A stretch of DNA of 64,000 nt, from positions 1 through 64,000 of the forward strand of contig JANQIX010000001.1 of assembly GCA_028281925.1 (NCBI GenBank). The letters run 5' to 3'. The position numbers were made by a program, and so were the translations under genes. Within the stretch, counting starts at the first letter, position 1. Every line of letters starts with the position of its first letter. The notes under the pieces are model-generated. The model had not been told where the DNA came from. It did no database searches and worked only from the letters and a program-made list of their open reading frames with translations. Of this stretch, positions 53,422-62,915 are shown one piece after another. The stretch comes from Alphaproteobacteria bacterium. Its GTDB lineage: Bacteria; Pseudomonadota; Alphaproteobacteria; DSM-16000; Inquilinaceae.

Positions 53422-54060
53422 ATGCGCAAGCGCAGCAACACGATCTCTGGGCCGACAAGCCCGCTCAGCGGCATCGAGGCGGTCGGTGCGCGGTTGAAGG
53501 TGATCAATCCCTATGCGGGCACCAACCCGCGCGGCCGGTGTTACCAGAGCGCGATCGAGACGGCCGAAGTTCTCACGACCAACGGTCGCAATCCGCAGAA
53601 GGTCAATGACGGCAACCCCGACGACCCCACGGTAAAGAAGCCGCAGGCCCATGACCGGTCCTTTGCCTACGACAATGGCCGACGCACCACCGAAGTCTGG
53701 GCCTGGCTGAAGTCGGGAGGAGTGCCTCGGGGCGCGGTCTTCGTGGTCGAAGAGGACGCGACGATTGGCGATGACGACTCGTTCCATTGCTGGAACTTCG
53801 TGAAAGGCCCTGACGTCATCCCGTCGATCTACCTGATCGACAGCAGCACACATGTCTTCAAAGAGGTCGTCGATCCTGGCGATTTTTCCGAATGGATGAC
53901 CGAGTACTTCACCGAGCCCATGGAATTCTTCAACTACGCAAGCCCGAACGGCATGGTAGACGACGACCTTGAAGTCTATTACTGGGGCCAGCTTGTGCAG
54001 CCTTGGACAGGTTTGCTCCAGCGCGCGGCCCCGACAAAGGCGAAGGAAGCTCCGTTCTGA
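53422..54060 (+). CDS. Candidate papain-fold (Tox-PL-like) protein
   Basis: This 212-residue protein has a plausible papain-like triad: Cys40 (NPRGRCYQSAIETA), His122 (DDSFHCWNFV) and Asp140 (IYLIDSST). The order and the H-to-D spacing of 18 residues match papain-fold toxins, which act as deamidases or proteases on host proteins. No signal peptide, immunity gene, or secretion system gene is next to it. GGGAGG precedes the ATG. It is an inference from motif spacing only; a structural protein is possible. Confidence 0.5.
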   Translation: MRKRSNTISGPTSPLSGIEAVGARLKVINPYAGTNPRGRCYQSAIETAEVLTTNGRNPQKVNDGNPDDPTVKKPQAHDRSFAYDNGRRTTEVWAWLKSGGVPRGAVFVVEEDATIGDDDSFHCWNFVKGPDVIPSIYLIDSSTHVFKEVVDPGDFSEWMTEYFTEPMEFFNYASPNGMVDDDLEVYYWGQLVQPWTGLLQRAAPTKAKEAPF

Positions 54061-54320
54061 GCCGTCCACCCGCCTCAGATCGCGTGTCGGGTCCGGGCCG
54101 GGTCGATGGGTCGCAATTCTCCGTGTCTATATAATCGGGAGTCTGGAACGCTTAGTATGTGAGCGCCAGGATCCATGCGGGCCGTTGCGACTGCAACGCA
54201 TCGGCATTCGCTTGCCTGTCTGTTCCCTCCGATGGCGCGGCCGCGTCACCGGCATCATCAAGACAACTCAGCGGTGATGCACCAGTCTTTCATCAACCGC
54301 GACGAACGGGAGACGATCAC

Positions 54321-54770
54321 GTGACAATGCCCGAAAGGCCTTCCGGCATCATCAGTACGCCCCGACGCCTTGGCGTTATCGCAGCGCTTATCGCCTTCGC
54401 GGTCGCAGGGTGCATTGTCCCCCAGCCGGGCGGTGGTGGCGGTGGCGGTGCGCCCGGCCCGCAAATCGTCCCCGCGCAGTTCTCCAAGATGGAAAACTGC
54501 AGCGCCCGCGTCGGCGGCAATGGCGGACGCGGTTTCTGGGATCCCACGCAAGGCTGCTGGTCCTGCCCCTCCGGTTCGGCGCGCACGATCTTCGCCGTGA
54601 ACGGATCGGACGCGTGCCAGGTCGGCGGGGTGTTCGGCAACATGATTAGTGCGGAATATCTCGGTGGCTCCACCTGCGAACCCTATGAAATGAGGGTCGG
54701 CAATGAGTGCTACATCTGCCCCCAGGGGCGCGGCGAAGTGCGCAACGGTCAACCGGTCTGCGTGTTTTGA
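54321..54770 (+). CDS. Cys-rich lipoprotein with Gly linker
   Basis: This 149-residue protein has lipobox VAGC (acylated Cys about 31), a Gly-rich linker (about 36-44) and a Cys-rich C-terminal region with eight Cys (MENCSARV, GCWSCPSG, SDACQVG, STCEPYE, NECYICPQG, PVCVF). A GTG at 54321, 8 bases after GGGAG, fits better than the ATG at 54327. It resembles the lipoproteins at 52513 and 62916 in design. Confidence 0.7.
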   Translation: MTMPERPSGIISTPRRLGVIAALIAFAVAGCIVPQPGGGGGGGAPGPQIVPAQFSKMENCSARVGGNGGRGFWDPTQGCWSCPSGSARTIFAVNGSDACQVGGVFGNMISAEYLGGSTCEPYEMRVGNECYICPQGRGEVRNGQPVCVF

Positions 54771-54948
54771 CCCTTTGATTGGCTTGGCCTGAGGGCGGCA
54801 GACATCATCGCCGGGGCAACCCGGCGATCCTGCTCCGACCTCAAGATACCCCTGCCCGACGCCACTGGAGCGCCATTGCCGCCGCGGACCTTCGGGGGCT
54901 GCCGGTATCCGCATCCGTCTCAGCAACGGTGTTTGATGGGGTGACACC

Positions 54949-55887
54949 ATGGACAAGGCGCGGATCGAGGCAGCCTACCGGCAGCATATCGGCCCCAGGG
55001 CCGCAGAGCTTGAGGCTCTGCGCGGTCGGCTTCGGCAGCGGATACGCCTGATCTCGGCAGGCGTGGCGGTGGCGACCGCCGTCGTCGCCGTCGTCCTGAT
55101 CGCGTACGGCGCGGATCTCTACAGCGTCGGCATCTCGGCACCGGTATTCGGCTTTGTGGCCTATTGTGTGGTCTATCAGCTGATCGCCAGCCGGTTCGCC
55201 AGGCAGGCCAAGGCAGTCGTGCTGCCCGCCATCGGCGAGGTATTGGGCGATATCGGGCCGCTGTCCGTAAAGAACGGGCGCACCTGGATGGCACGGGCCC
55301 GGCGCTCCGGCAGCCTTCCGCGAGGGGCGGTCGTGGTCTACGACGCATTCGTCGGCCGTCATCGCGGGACCGACTTCGTGATGGTGGAAACCGGGGTCAT
55401 CGTCCGGGCGGAGAGGAAAAGCAGGACCGCTTTCCGTGGTCTCGTGCTCGCCATCTCTGTCCCATCGCCCGCTCCGAGCCAGACAGTGATGAGCTTCCGG
55501 TCCGGCGGTGTCAGCAACCCGCTCGCCAAATACGCCATTGACCCCAAACGCGTCAGCTTCGTGTCGTTCCCCGAAACCCCGGCATTCGAAGCCCTGTTCG
55601 AAGTGAACGCCGAGGACGAAGCGGAGGCGCGAACCCTGCTGAGCCCCGACCTGCGCGCCACATTGACGGGGTTCATGGAACAGTTCGGCAAGGGCAAGGT
55701 CCGGGCAGCCTTTCACGACGACGCTTTCTTCCTGGCCATCGACGACCGGGTCGAGCGGTTCGAGCCCGTGAAATTCAACAGGCCCGTCGGCGACCTTCAG
55801 GCCAGCACGCAACGCCTGTCGACGGAGATGGGCCTCGCCTTCCGGATCATCGACGACCTGCATGACGGCCCCTCGGCCGCGCGCTGA
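54949..55887 (+). CDS. DUF3137 family membrane protein
   Basis: This 312-residue protein has an N-terminal cytoplasmic helix, two membrane segments (about 35-53 and 58-78) and a soluble domain of the DUF3137 type (GDIGPLSVKNGRT... VYDAFVGRHRGTDF, RTAFRGLVLAISVP). The role is unknown. The C-terminal portion is mixed alpha/beta. It is convergent with the DUF3500 gene. Confidence 0.8.
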   Translation: MDKARIEAAYRQHIGPRAAELEALRGRLRQRIRLISAGVAVATAVVAVVLIAYGADLYSVGISAPVFGFVAYCVVYQLIASRFARQAKAVVLPAIGEVLGDIGPLSVKNGRTWMARARRSGSLPRGAVVVYDAFVGRHRGTDFVMVETGVIVRAERKSRTAFRGLVLAISVPSPAPSQTVMSFRSGGVSNPLAKYAIDPKRVSFVSFPETPAFEALFEVNAEDEAEARTLLSPDLRATLTGFMEQFGKGKVRAAFHDDAFFLAIDDRVERFEPVKFNRPVGDLQASTQRLSTEMGLAFRIIDDLHDGPSAAR

Positions 55888-55922
55888 CGCGCGCCGCCGG
55901 ACATGACGTCTCGCCTGCCGCC

Positions 55923-56999
55923 TCAGATGACGTGGCGGCCCAGGTTGCGCTCCAGGTCGTGCACGATCGTGTGGTGGTGCAGCGGCTGGTTTCTGAGGGT
56001 CGCGAACTCGATCAGAAACGTGTCGCCGTGGATGCGGTAGTAGATGGAGTTACCGTCCAAGTCGGCACCCGCCCAACCGAAACGCACGGCTGGGAGGTCG
56101 TTCTCCGCCAGCCGAGCCTGCTGGGGCCCGGCGAGATCTCCGGTCAGATGGTCATGCGTGTAGACGTCGATCAGACGGCGCACGATATCCGCCTGACCCT
56201 GAGGCAGGTCGCCGAGCGCAACGCCCTGGCGCGCCGTGATCCGGTCTTCTCGCCCGGCCATCGTCTGAACGTTGCCGAACGATGCCTCCTGCAACAGCGC
56301 GTCGCGCCGGTGGGCGGGGCTCAGGTCGGCGAACAGCGCCCGGCCCAGGCTCTCGTTCTCCGGCAGCACGACCAACCCCTCATAGGGACCCGACGGCACG
56401 GTGTTCGGCTCCGACGAGAAGGCCTTGGGCGTGTGTGCAACCACCTGGTCGCCCATGAGCGTGAAGGTGATCGTAAGATGGTGGCCTTCCCAGCGCCATC
56501 CCCAGGGCTCAGCCGCGGACGGCGTGCCGAAGATCATCAGCGAGAAGCGCTCGCGATTGCGATCGGGACTGCCCTTGCCCCATTCGTCGCGCAGGATGTC
56601 CTGCTGGAGCATGATGTTCATGGCCGTGGTCAGGCCGCCGTCACTCAAGGCGGTCGCGAGCAGGTCCAACGCGGCGTCCTTCTGCTCGGCCGTCATGTGC
56701 TCCAGCGCCAAGCCCGGAGCAAAGCTGGACCCGAGCATGTAGTTCCAATTCCGCCAAGTGCGGCCGCCGAGTTCCATGACGGCTGCTGCGTGCTGTTCTG
56801 CCGTCAGCAGACCAAGCCAACCGTTGGCGCGATCCACCATCGCCGCCCCGACGGTCGCAGGCTGGGCAGCGGCCGGGCGGGACGCCGATGCCAAGCCCAG
56901 AGCTGACAGCGCCACCCCTGACGCCGCCGCTGCCAGAGCCTGGCGACGGGACAGCGGAATGCGTCGATCGTTCCCGAAAACTTCCCGTATCGTCTCCAT
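55923..56999 (-). CDS. DUF3500 family protein with Tat-like signal
   Basis: This 358-residue protein begins with a Tat-type leader (LSRRQALAAAASGVALSALG), cleaved after AAA near residue 47. The rest matches the DUF3500 pattern with WEGHHLTITFTLMGDQVVAH and GDTFLIEFATLRNQPLHHHT. The His-rich segments hint at metal binding, but no activity is known to me. GGGAGG precedes ATG 56999; the longer upstream frame is not supported. Confidence 0.82.
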   Translation of the reverse strand: METIREVFGNDRRIPLSRRQALAAAASGVALSALGLASASRPAAAQPATVGAAMVDRANGWLGLLTAEQHAAAVMELGGRTWRNWNYMLGSSFAPGLALEHMTAEQKDAALDLLATALSDGGLTTAMNIMLQQDILRDEWGKGSPDRNRERFSLMIFGTPSAAEPWGWRWEGHHLTITFTLMGDQVVAHTPKAFSSEPNTVPSGPYEGLVVLPENESLGRALFADLSPAHRRDALLQEASFGNVQTMAGREDRITARQGVALGDLPQGQADIVRRLIDVYTHDHLTGDLAGPQQARLAENDLPAVRFGWAGADLDGNSIYYRIHGDTFLIEFATLRNQPLHHHTIVHDLERNLGRHVI

Positions 57000-57247
57000 G
57001 ACGGCCTCCCCTCGGTTCAGTGCCAGCCCCAGCCAAGGGTGGGGCTGTCGCCCGCCTCCGCGCCTCCATGTGTGGGTACGTTGGCAGAGAAGAAAGCGCG
57101 ACAAAAGGTACTTCGGGCCCTCAGCGAGCGCACACGACCGCGCCGACAGTGTTCCTATTTGATCAATTTTTGGTGGCATCTTACGCGAAACGCCGCGAAA
57201 TTCCGCTGCCCAGCAAAGACCGGGCCGCACAGTGCTGAGGATTTCCA

Positions 57248-57694
57248 ATGACCGCGAGATGGGCATTACGGTTTGGACGAAAGTTCTTTGCTGTAATGGC
57301 ATCCATCGCGATCGGGTTCTGGAACATCCCCCAGGGCATGACACCGAGTTTCGCTGTGTTTAGAGAGTTCGTGTACTTTATTTTCTTCGACCATCAGAGT
57401 GATGCACTGGATGAGGACGCACTGGCTGCGATAGCTGAGGTCATGGACGAGTACCATGGTGCAGAAGACCCAGTTATCTACATCAGAGGTTATGACGACA
57501 GGTATGGGACAGCTGAGGAGAGCATGGAGATCTCGATCCGCCGAGCCGAAGCGGTCTCAGCCGAACTGATCAGCAGAGGGGTCCCGCCGGAAAGAATCCA
57601 CACGCTAGGCGTCGGAGAGAATGACCCTTTGGTGGCGACGCCCGATGGCGTGCTGGAGCCGTCAAATCGCCGAGTGCAAATAAGTCTTCATTAA
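57248..57694 (+). CDS. OmpA-like domain protein
   Basis: This 148-residue protein has an N-terminal hydrophobic segment (about 10-28) and an OmpA-like peptidoglycan-binding domain (about 42-148; FVYFIFFDHQSDALDEDALA, then RAEAVSAELISRGVPPERI and the final NRRVQISL). It lacks a beta-barrel, so it is a small envelope-anchoring protein. The N-terminal part is AT-richer than the chromosome average. Confidence 0.85.
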   Translation: MTARWALRFGRKFFAVMASIAIGFWNIPQGMTPSFAVFREFVYFIFFDHQSDALDEDALAAIAEVMDEYHGAEDPVIYIRGYDDRYGTAEESMEISIRRAEAVSAELISRGVPPERIHTLGVGENDPLVATPDGVLEPSNRRVQISLH

Positions 57695-57898
57695 GGAGAA
57701 ATCGGAGCAGCGTCCTGAGTTGTCACAAGCTGGTTAGGTCTTGGCGACACCAGACGCCTCCCATCCTCAGCCTCCTTTTGTCCTTTGCGCCACCAAGTCT
57801 GTTTCGCATTGCGCCGTGCGCGTGCACGATCGATCTGTCTCGGTGTCTCCGGTGGGACGCTCACGGGTCACGGACGGTCGAAGCGAAGGGGTTGTGAG

Positions 57899-60142
57899 AT
57901 GGCAACGGCGGCAGAGCCACGCTCGAAGCGGTTCGAGCGACTGGCACAGCGCAATGTGAATAAAGAGGTGTTCATTACGGAGCTTGCGGAGCTCGGCCTG
58001 GTCGTCATGCAGAGCCCGAACGATCCGAAGCCGTCGCTTGCGATCGAGGACGGGCGGGTCGTGGAGATGGACGGGCGCACGGCAGAAGAGTTCGACGCCA
58101 TCGACCGGTTCATCGCGCGCTATTCGATCGATCTGCAGGCTGCCGAGGCCCCGATGGCGATGACCTCCACCGAAATCGCGCGCCTGTTTGTGGACATTAA
58201 CGTGCCCCAGAAGCGCGTGATGGAGGTCATGGCCGGCTGCACGCCCGCGAAGATCGCGGAGGTGATGGGCGAACTGAACGTCGTCGAAATGATGATGGCG
58301 ATGCAGAAGATGCGCCAGCGTCGCAAGCCCGCCGACCAAGCCCATGTCACCAACTGGAAAGAGAACCCCGCACTGCTGGCCGCCGACGCGGCCGAGGCCG
58401 GCCTGCGCGGCTTCGCCGAAGCCGAGACAACGGTGCGGGTCGCCAGAAGCGCGCCGTTCAGCGCGCTGGCACTGCTGGTGGGCTCGCAAGTGGGCCGGCC
58501 GGGCCTGATGACCCAGATCTCGGTCGAAGAGGCGCTGAACCTGCGCCTGGCCATGAAGGGGCTATCGACCTATGCGGAAACGCTGTCGGTCTACGGCACG
58601 ATCCCATCCTTTCTGGATGGCGACGATACGCCCTGGTCGAAGGGAATCCTGGCGTCCGCCTACGCCTCGCGGGGGATCAAGTCGCGCTTCACCTCCGGCT
58701 CCGGGTCTGAAGCACTCATGGGGTACGGCCTCGGCTGGTCGATGCTGTTCCTGGAGATCCGCTGCATCCTGATGGTCAAAGGCGCCGGCAGCCAGGGCAT
58801 CCAGAACGGCTCCATCTCCTGCATCGCGCTGCCGGAATCCTTGCCCAATGGCGTCCGAGGCGTTCTGGCGGAAAACCTGGTTGCCGCCTCGCTGGGGCTG
58901 GAGGTGGCGTCGGGCAACGATGCGATGGCCTCACATTCGGAAATGCGCAAGACGGCCAAGCTGATGCTGCAGTTCCTGCCGGGCACTGATTTCGTGACCT
59001 CCGGCCACAGCGTTATGCCACGCAAGGACAACCTGTTCGGCGGCGGGAACTTCGACGCCGACGACATGGACGACTGGCTGGTGATCCAGCGCGACATGCA
59101 GGTGGACGCGGGACTGGTGCCCGTGCGCGAAGACGACGTGCTGCAGACCCGCGCAAAGGCCGCGCGCGCCATCCAGGCGGTCTATCGCCAGATGGGCTTC
59201 CCCGAAATCACGGACGCGGAGGTCGAGGCCGCCACCACGGCCTACAACAGCGACGACATGCCCGAGCGCGACAGCGTGCGCGACCTGGCGGCGGCGGACG
59301 AGTTTCTGGAAAGCGACCGAACTGCACTGGATGTCGTGGCGGCGCTAGCGCGCGCTGGCTTCGAGGACGTCGCGGAGCGCGTGCTGGAAATGCAGCGCCA
59401 GCGCGTGCTGGGCGACTATCTGCACACATCGGCGATTTTCGATGAAGACTTCCGTGTCCTGAGCGCCATCAATACGCCGAACGACTACTTGGGCCCAGGC
59501 ACCGGATACCGGGTGTCGGGTGAGCTGTGGGAGCGCATTCGAGCGCTGCCCCAGGCGCTGGACCCGCGCGATCTGTTGGCCGAGGAGGCACCCGATCCTG
59601 GCCTGACGCTGACCCCGACGGGCGAGGCGGCGGCTGGAGCGGGGCCCGAGGTGGTCGTGGCCGTCGGCCCTGCCTTTGCCTCCGCAATGAACGAGACCCT
59701 GGCCGCGTTGAGCCATGCCGACGTACTGAAGGCGATCTTGGACGGGATCGAAAGCGAGGATGTGCGCTGGCGCCTGGTGAAGGTGCATCACGGCGCCGAT
59801 CTGGCGGATATCGGCATCTCCGGCGCGCGGCTGAGCGGCTCCGGCATCGCCATCGGCCTCCAGTCCAAAGGCACGGCGCTGATCCACCGCAAGGACCTGG
59901 CACCGCTGAACAATCTGGAGCTGCTGAGCCAGGCCCCGAACCTGACGCTGGACTCCTACCGCGCCCTCGGGCGGAACGCGGCCTGCTATGCCACCGGCAA
60001 GGCGCCCCACCCGGTGCCGGTCAAGATCGACAACGAGGCGCGCCTGCGGCTGATCGTTCATACGACCCTGCTGCATCACCGAGAAGTCAACCAGATCGAC
60101 GCGGACAAAGGCGTCGTTGAGATGGAAGTCTCGTTCCAATGA
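57899..60142 (+). CDS. B12-dependent diol/glycerol dehydratase, fused large and medium subunits
   Basis: This 747-residue protein combines the large (alpha) subunit (residues 1-about 560; RSKRFERLAQRNVNKEVFI, VVEMMMAMQKMRQRRKP and TSGSGSEALMGYG) with the medium (beta) subunit (about 580-745; VVVAVGPAFASAM, LSGSGIAIGLQSKGT and LAPLNNLELLSQAP). Together with the small subunit it would dehydrate 1,2-diols or glycerol with adenosylcobalamin. Fused forms are known in some actinobacteria and proteobacteria. No reactivase, aldehyde dehydrogenase or shell genes are adjacent. The start is ATG 57899, although no strong ribosome site is seen. Confidence 0.9.
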   Translation: MATAAEPRSKRFERLAQRNVNKEVFITELAELGLVVMQSPNDPKPSLAIEDGRVVEMDGRTAEEFDAIDRFIARYSIDLQAAEAPMAMTSTEIARLFVDINVPQKRVMEVMAGCTPAKIAEVMGELNVVEMMMAMQKMRQRRKPADQAHVTNWKENPALLAADAAEAGLRGFAEAETTVRVARSAPFSALALLVGSQVGRPGLMTQISVEEALNLRLAMKGLSTYAETLSVYGTIPSFLDGDDTPWSKGILASAYASRGIKSRFTSGSGSEALMGYGLGWSMLFLEIRCILMVKGAGSQGIQNGSISCIALPESLPNGVRGVLAENLVAASLGLEVASGNDAMASHSEMRKTAKLMLQFLPGTDFVTSGHSVMPRKDNLFGGGNFDADDMDDWLVIQRDMQVDAGLVPVREDDVLQTRAKAARAIQAVYRQMGFPEITDAEVEAATTAYNSDDMPERDSVRDLAAADEFLESDRTALDVVAALARAGFEDVAERVLEMQRQRVLGDYLHTSAIFDEDFRVLSAINTPNDYLGPGTGYRVSGELWERIRALPQALDPRDLLAEEAPDPGLTLTPTGEAAAGAGPEVVVAVGPAFASAMNETLAALSHADVLKAILDGIESEDVRWRLVKVHHGADLADIGISGARLSGSGIAIGLQSKGTALIHRKDLAPLNNLELLSQAPNLTLDSYRALGRNAACYATGKAPHPVPVKIDNEARLRLIVHTTLLHHREVNQIDADKGVVEMEVSFQ

Positions 60143-60567
60143 GCGACGATACGCCCGACCGGCCGATGACGTTCCCGATCGGCGAGCACCATCGGGATGA
60201 AGTGAAAACCGGATCGGGGCGCCGTCTCAGCGACTTGACCTTGGAGCGGGTGCTGTCAAAGGATGTCGCGCCGCAGGACGTGGCCGCGAGTGCGGAGACG
60301 TTGCTGCAGCAAGCCGCGTTTGCGCGTGCAGCGGGATATGATCAGGTGGCGGACAACCTGTCGCGTGCCGCTGAGATGACGCGAATACCAAACCGCGAGC
60401 TGTTGGAGGTCTATGAGGCGCTGCGTCCGGGCCGGTCGACGTATTACCAGCTTCTCTCGCTGAGCCAGCAGATCACCAGCCTCTACGGCGCGGAATTGAC
60501 CGGCGCCTATATCCGCGAAGCCGCCGACGCCTATCGTGACACTGGCCTGTTGAAGATGGAGGAGTGA
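60139..60567 (+). CDS. Diol/glycerol dehydratase small subunit
   Basis: This 142-residue protein is the gamma subunit partner: TGSGRRLSDLTLERVLSKDV, TRIPNRELLEVYEALRPGRS and AYIREAADAYRDTGLLK. Its start overlaps the stop of the fused subunit by 4 bp (ATGA), so they are translated together in the order large-medium-small. Confidence 0.92.
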   Translation: MSDDTPDRPMTFPIGEHHRDEVKTGSGRRLSDLTLERVLSKDVAPQDVAASAETLLQQAAFARAAGYDQVADNLSRAAEMTRIPNRELLEVYEALRPGRSTYYQLLSLSQQITSLYGAELTGAYIREAADAYRDTGLLKMEE

Positions 60568-60593
60568 TCCGGTCGCCTTCTTCGCATGCCCCG

Positions 60594-61208
60594 CTACGAC
60601 ACCGCGAAATTGCTCATCCGCAGCAAATAGTTCACCTCGTGCAGTTGACCCTTGTTGCTCTTGGTCACCTTGATCGAGGCATCAGTTTTCGCCAAACCAT
60701 GATGGATCTGGACCACTTGGTTGTGGAATTGGTGATACTTGTGTACGTTTGCGGATGCATTTCCGCTAGCGTAATCCATCTTCTCATTGCGTTTGTAGAA
60801 CACTTTGCATTTTCTCTGCGCGTAGTCAGGAATATATTCTACATAAGTGCCGTCCTTGGGTCCGATGATCGACGTGCAAAAGCCATAGACGTTGCCTGTG
60901 TAGCCCAACGTCGTGGCATGGCCTGTCATCTCGGTCTTCCATGCCGCCTTCTTGTCGTCGGCACCGTATCGCAACTGTCGGTTGCAGCAACCATAGAGCG
61001 CCTTCATATCATTGTCGGCGCCGTCCTGTACGATCAAGTCGCGCAGGACGCGGATCACATTCGCCGAAGCTGTGCCCGCCGACGCAAGATGGGCGCCGTA
61101 GAGATCATTGCTGGTCATGACGACTACGCCCATGCAAAGCACGATGTGGGGAAAACCAACGACGCTGTTGTCGTTGCCGAACTGGTCTTCATCCAGATAG
61201 ATCCCCAT
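60594..61208 (-). CDS. Unknown protein with a CNF/CheD-like Cys-His motif
   Basis: This 204-residue protein starts MGIYLDEDQF. Around residues 20-41 is the pattern HIVLCMGVVVMTSNDLYGAH with Cys25 and His40, 15 apart as in the CNF1/CheD/YfiH deamidase fold (a strand with Cys leading into a strand with His). The rest of the chain has no recognised family. AGGGGAA precedes ATG 61208. It is convergent with the dehydratase operon and separate from known secretion genes. The match is a single motif, so the fold call is weak. Confidence 0.45.
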   Translation of the reverse strand: MGIYLDEDQFGNDNSVVGFPHIVLCMGVVVMTSNDLYGAHLASAGTASANVIRVLRDLIVQDGADNDMKALYGCCNRQLRYGADDKKAAWKTEMTGHATTLGYTGNVYGFCTSIIGPKDGTYVEYIPDYAQRKCKVFYKRNEKMDYASGNASANVHKYHQFHNQVVQIHHGLAKTDASIKVTKSNKGQLHEVNYLLRMSNFAVS

Positions 61209-61450
61209 GGAGCGCTTTCCCCTCTGCAGTAAGGCCGCAATCCCATTGATCCGCATGCATCGGCACGCTGCACCACAGAATGACCTAGGGGCGTCCGTCA
61301 ATCCAGTTGCGAAGCTATGACAGAATGCTGACCGGCGCTTGGCCTGTCACGCCGACGCAACAGACTTCTGGTACTCAGGGGCTCTTCTTTAGTCTGCGCG
61401 GTCGACCCGGCCAAAGGTCTTGCTCGGCGAAGGCCGAAGGATGAGAAACC

Positions 61451-62365
61451 ATGACCCTCGACGCCTTCCGGATGCCCGGCACCTTCTACCGCGGCAACCT
61501 CCACACGCATTCCAACCGCTCCGACGGGCGGCTGGAGCCGGAGGAGGTGTGCCGGCGGTATCGCGAGCGGGGGTACGACTTCCTCTGCCTCAGCGACCAC
61601 TTCATGGCGAAGTACGGGTTCCCCGTGACCGACACGCGGCCCTGGCGCACCAACAGCTTCACGACGCTTCTGGGCGCGGAAGTGCATGCGCCGGCCATCC
61701 AGAACGGCGAACCGTGGCACATCCTGGCCGTCGGCCTGCCGGAGGATTTCGCGCCCACCGCGTCGGACGAGATGGGGCCGGCGCTCGCCCGGCGGGCGGC
61801 GGCCGCAGGGGCCTTCGTCGCCATCGCGCATCCCGAATGGTACGGGCTGACGCTGGAAGATACCCGCACGCTGGACGACGTTCCACACGCGGTAGAAGTC
61901 TACAACCACACGTCCGAGGTTCATGAAGACCGTGCCGACGGGGCCTATCTCTTGGATGCGCTCTTAAGCGAGGGGCGCCGCCTGACCGCGATCGCCGTGG
62001 ACGATGCCCATTTCAAGCTTGCCGACACGCCGGACTCCGATGCGTTCGGCGGCTGGGTGATGGTCAAGGCGACAGCAAACGAGCCCGAGGCCTTGCTGGC
62101 TGCGCTAAAGGCCGGGCACTTCTACGCCACCCAGGGGCCGGAATTCCGGGACCTCTCAATCGAAGGCGGCGCGCTGCACGTCACCTGCACGCCGGTGCAG
62201 CGGGTCATAGCCGTCGGCCGCCCGCCGAAGTCGGAGCGCGTGGCCGGCGCCGCGCTGACGCGCGCCACCCTGCCGCTGGAGAAATTCAAGGGCTCCTGGG
62301 TCCGGATCGTCCTTACCGATGCCGCGGGCAAGCGGGCCTGGAGCAACCCGATCCACCTGGGCTAA
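61451..62365 (+). CDS. PHP-domain metal-dependent phosphoesterase
   Basis: This 304-residue protein begins with the PHP motif GNLHTHSNRSDG (about residues 15-26) and CLSDHF (about 46-51), followed by later His sites (AIAHPEWYG and IAVDDAHFK). The fold holds a two- or three-metal cluster and hydrolyses phosphoesters; the C-terminal part (about 220-304) forms an extra beta domain. Substrate unknown. Confidence 0.88.
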   Translation: MTLDAFRMPGTFYRGNLHTHSNRSDGRLEPEEVCRRYRERGYDFLCLSDHFMAKYGFPVTDTRPWRTNSFTTLLGAEVHAPAIQNGEPWHILAVGLPEDFAPTASDEMGPALARRAAAAGAFVAIAHPEWYGLTLEDTRTLDDVPHAVEVYNHTSEVHEDRADGAYLLDALLSEGRRLTAIAVDDAHFKLADTPDSDAFGGWVMVKATANEPEALLAALKAGHFYATQGPEFRDLSIEGGALHVTCTPVQRVIAVGRPPKSERVAGAALTRATLPLEKFKGSWVRIVLTDAAGKRAWSNPIHLG

Positions 62366-62537
62366 ACGCCGCTCGGCGGCACAAGCACCTGTTCTCGATC
62401 CCTATCTGCCGCCTTCCCGGATATCGACTCGCCATTGCCGGGGCGTCGGCTACCATGGCCGCGCCTGGGTTCGCAGGCGGGGAACCTCCGCCGACCGACT
62501 GCAGGTGGACCAATGTCGAACTTCGGGGGCTTCAGAC

Positions 62538-62789
62538 ATGGGTATCATTTCTTGGATCGTTCTTGGTCTTGTGGCGGGTCTGTTGGCAAAGCTGCTGGTG
62601 CCCGGGCGCGACCCGGGCGGGCTGATCATCACCATCGTCATCGGCGTGGTCGGCGCCGTCGTCGGCGGATTCATCGCCAGCCTGATCGGGCTGGGGAGCG
62701 TAACCGGCTTCAACCTCTACAGCATCCTGGTCGCCGTTGGCGGCGCGGTCCTGCTGCTGGTGGGGTATCGCTTCGTCAAGAGCCGCTGA
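62538..62789 (+). CDS. GlsB/YeaQ/YmgE family stress-response membrane protein
   Basis: This 83-residue protein has three membrane helices (about 3-20, 29-50 and 60-78) with GLVAGLLAKLLVPGRDPGG and FIASLIGLG motifs. Members are transglycosylase-associated stress proteins of unclear role. The ATG at 62538 is the family start. Confidence 0.9.
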   Translation: MGIISWIVLGLVAGLLAKLLVPGRDPGGLIITIVIGVVGAVVGGFIASLIGLGSVTGFNLYSILVAVGGAVLLLVGYRFVKSR

Positions 62790-62915
62790 TATGTGAGACC
62801 GCGGGACTGCCGACGGCGGGCGCGGTCACGGACCTGGCGGCCGCAACCCCGCCGCTGTTCAGTCCAAGGCTCTCAGTCCCGAATGCCTGCCCCGCGCCCC
62901 CAGGCCGTCTCGGCC

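Noticed and set aside
57700-57898. A cobalamin riboswitch upstream of the B12 dehydratase
   Set aside because: No B12-box sequence or suitable stem arrangement could be recognised in the leader.
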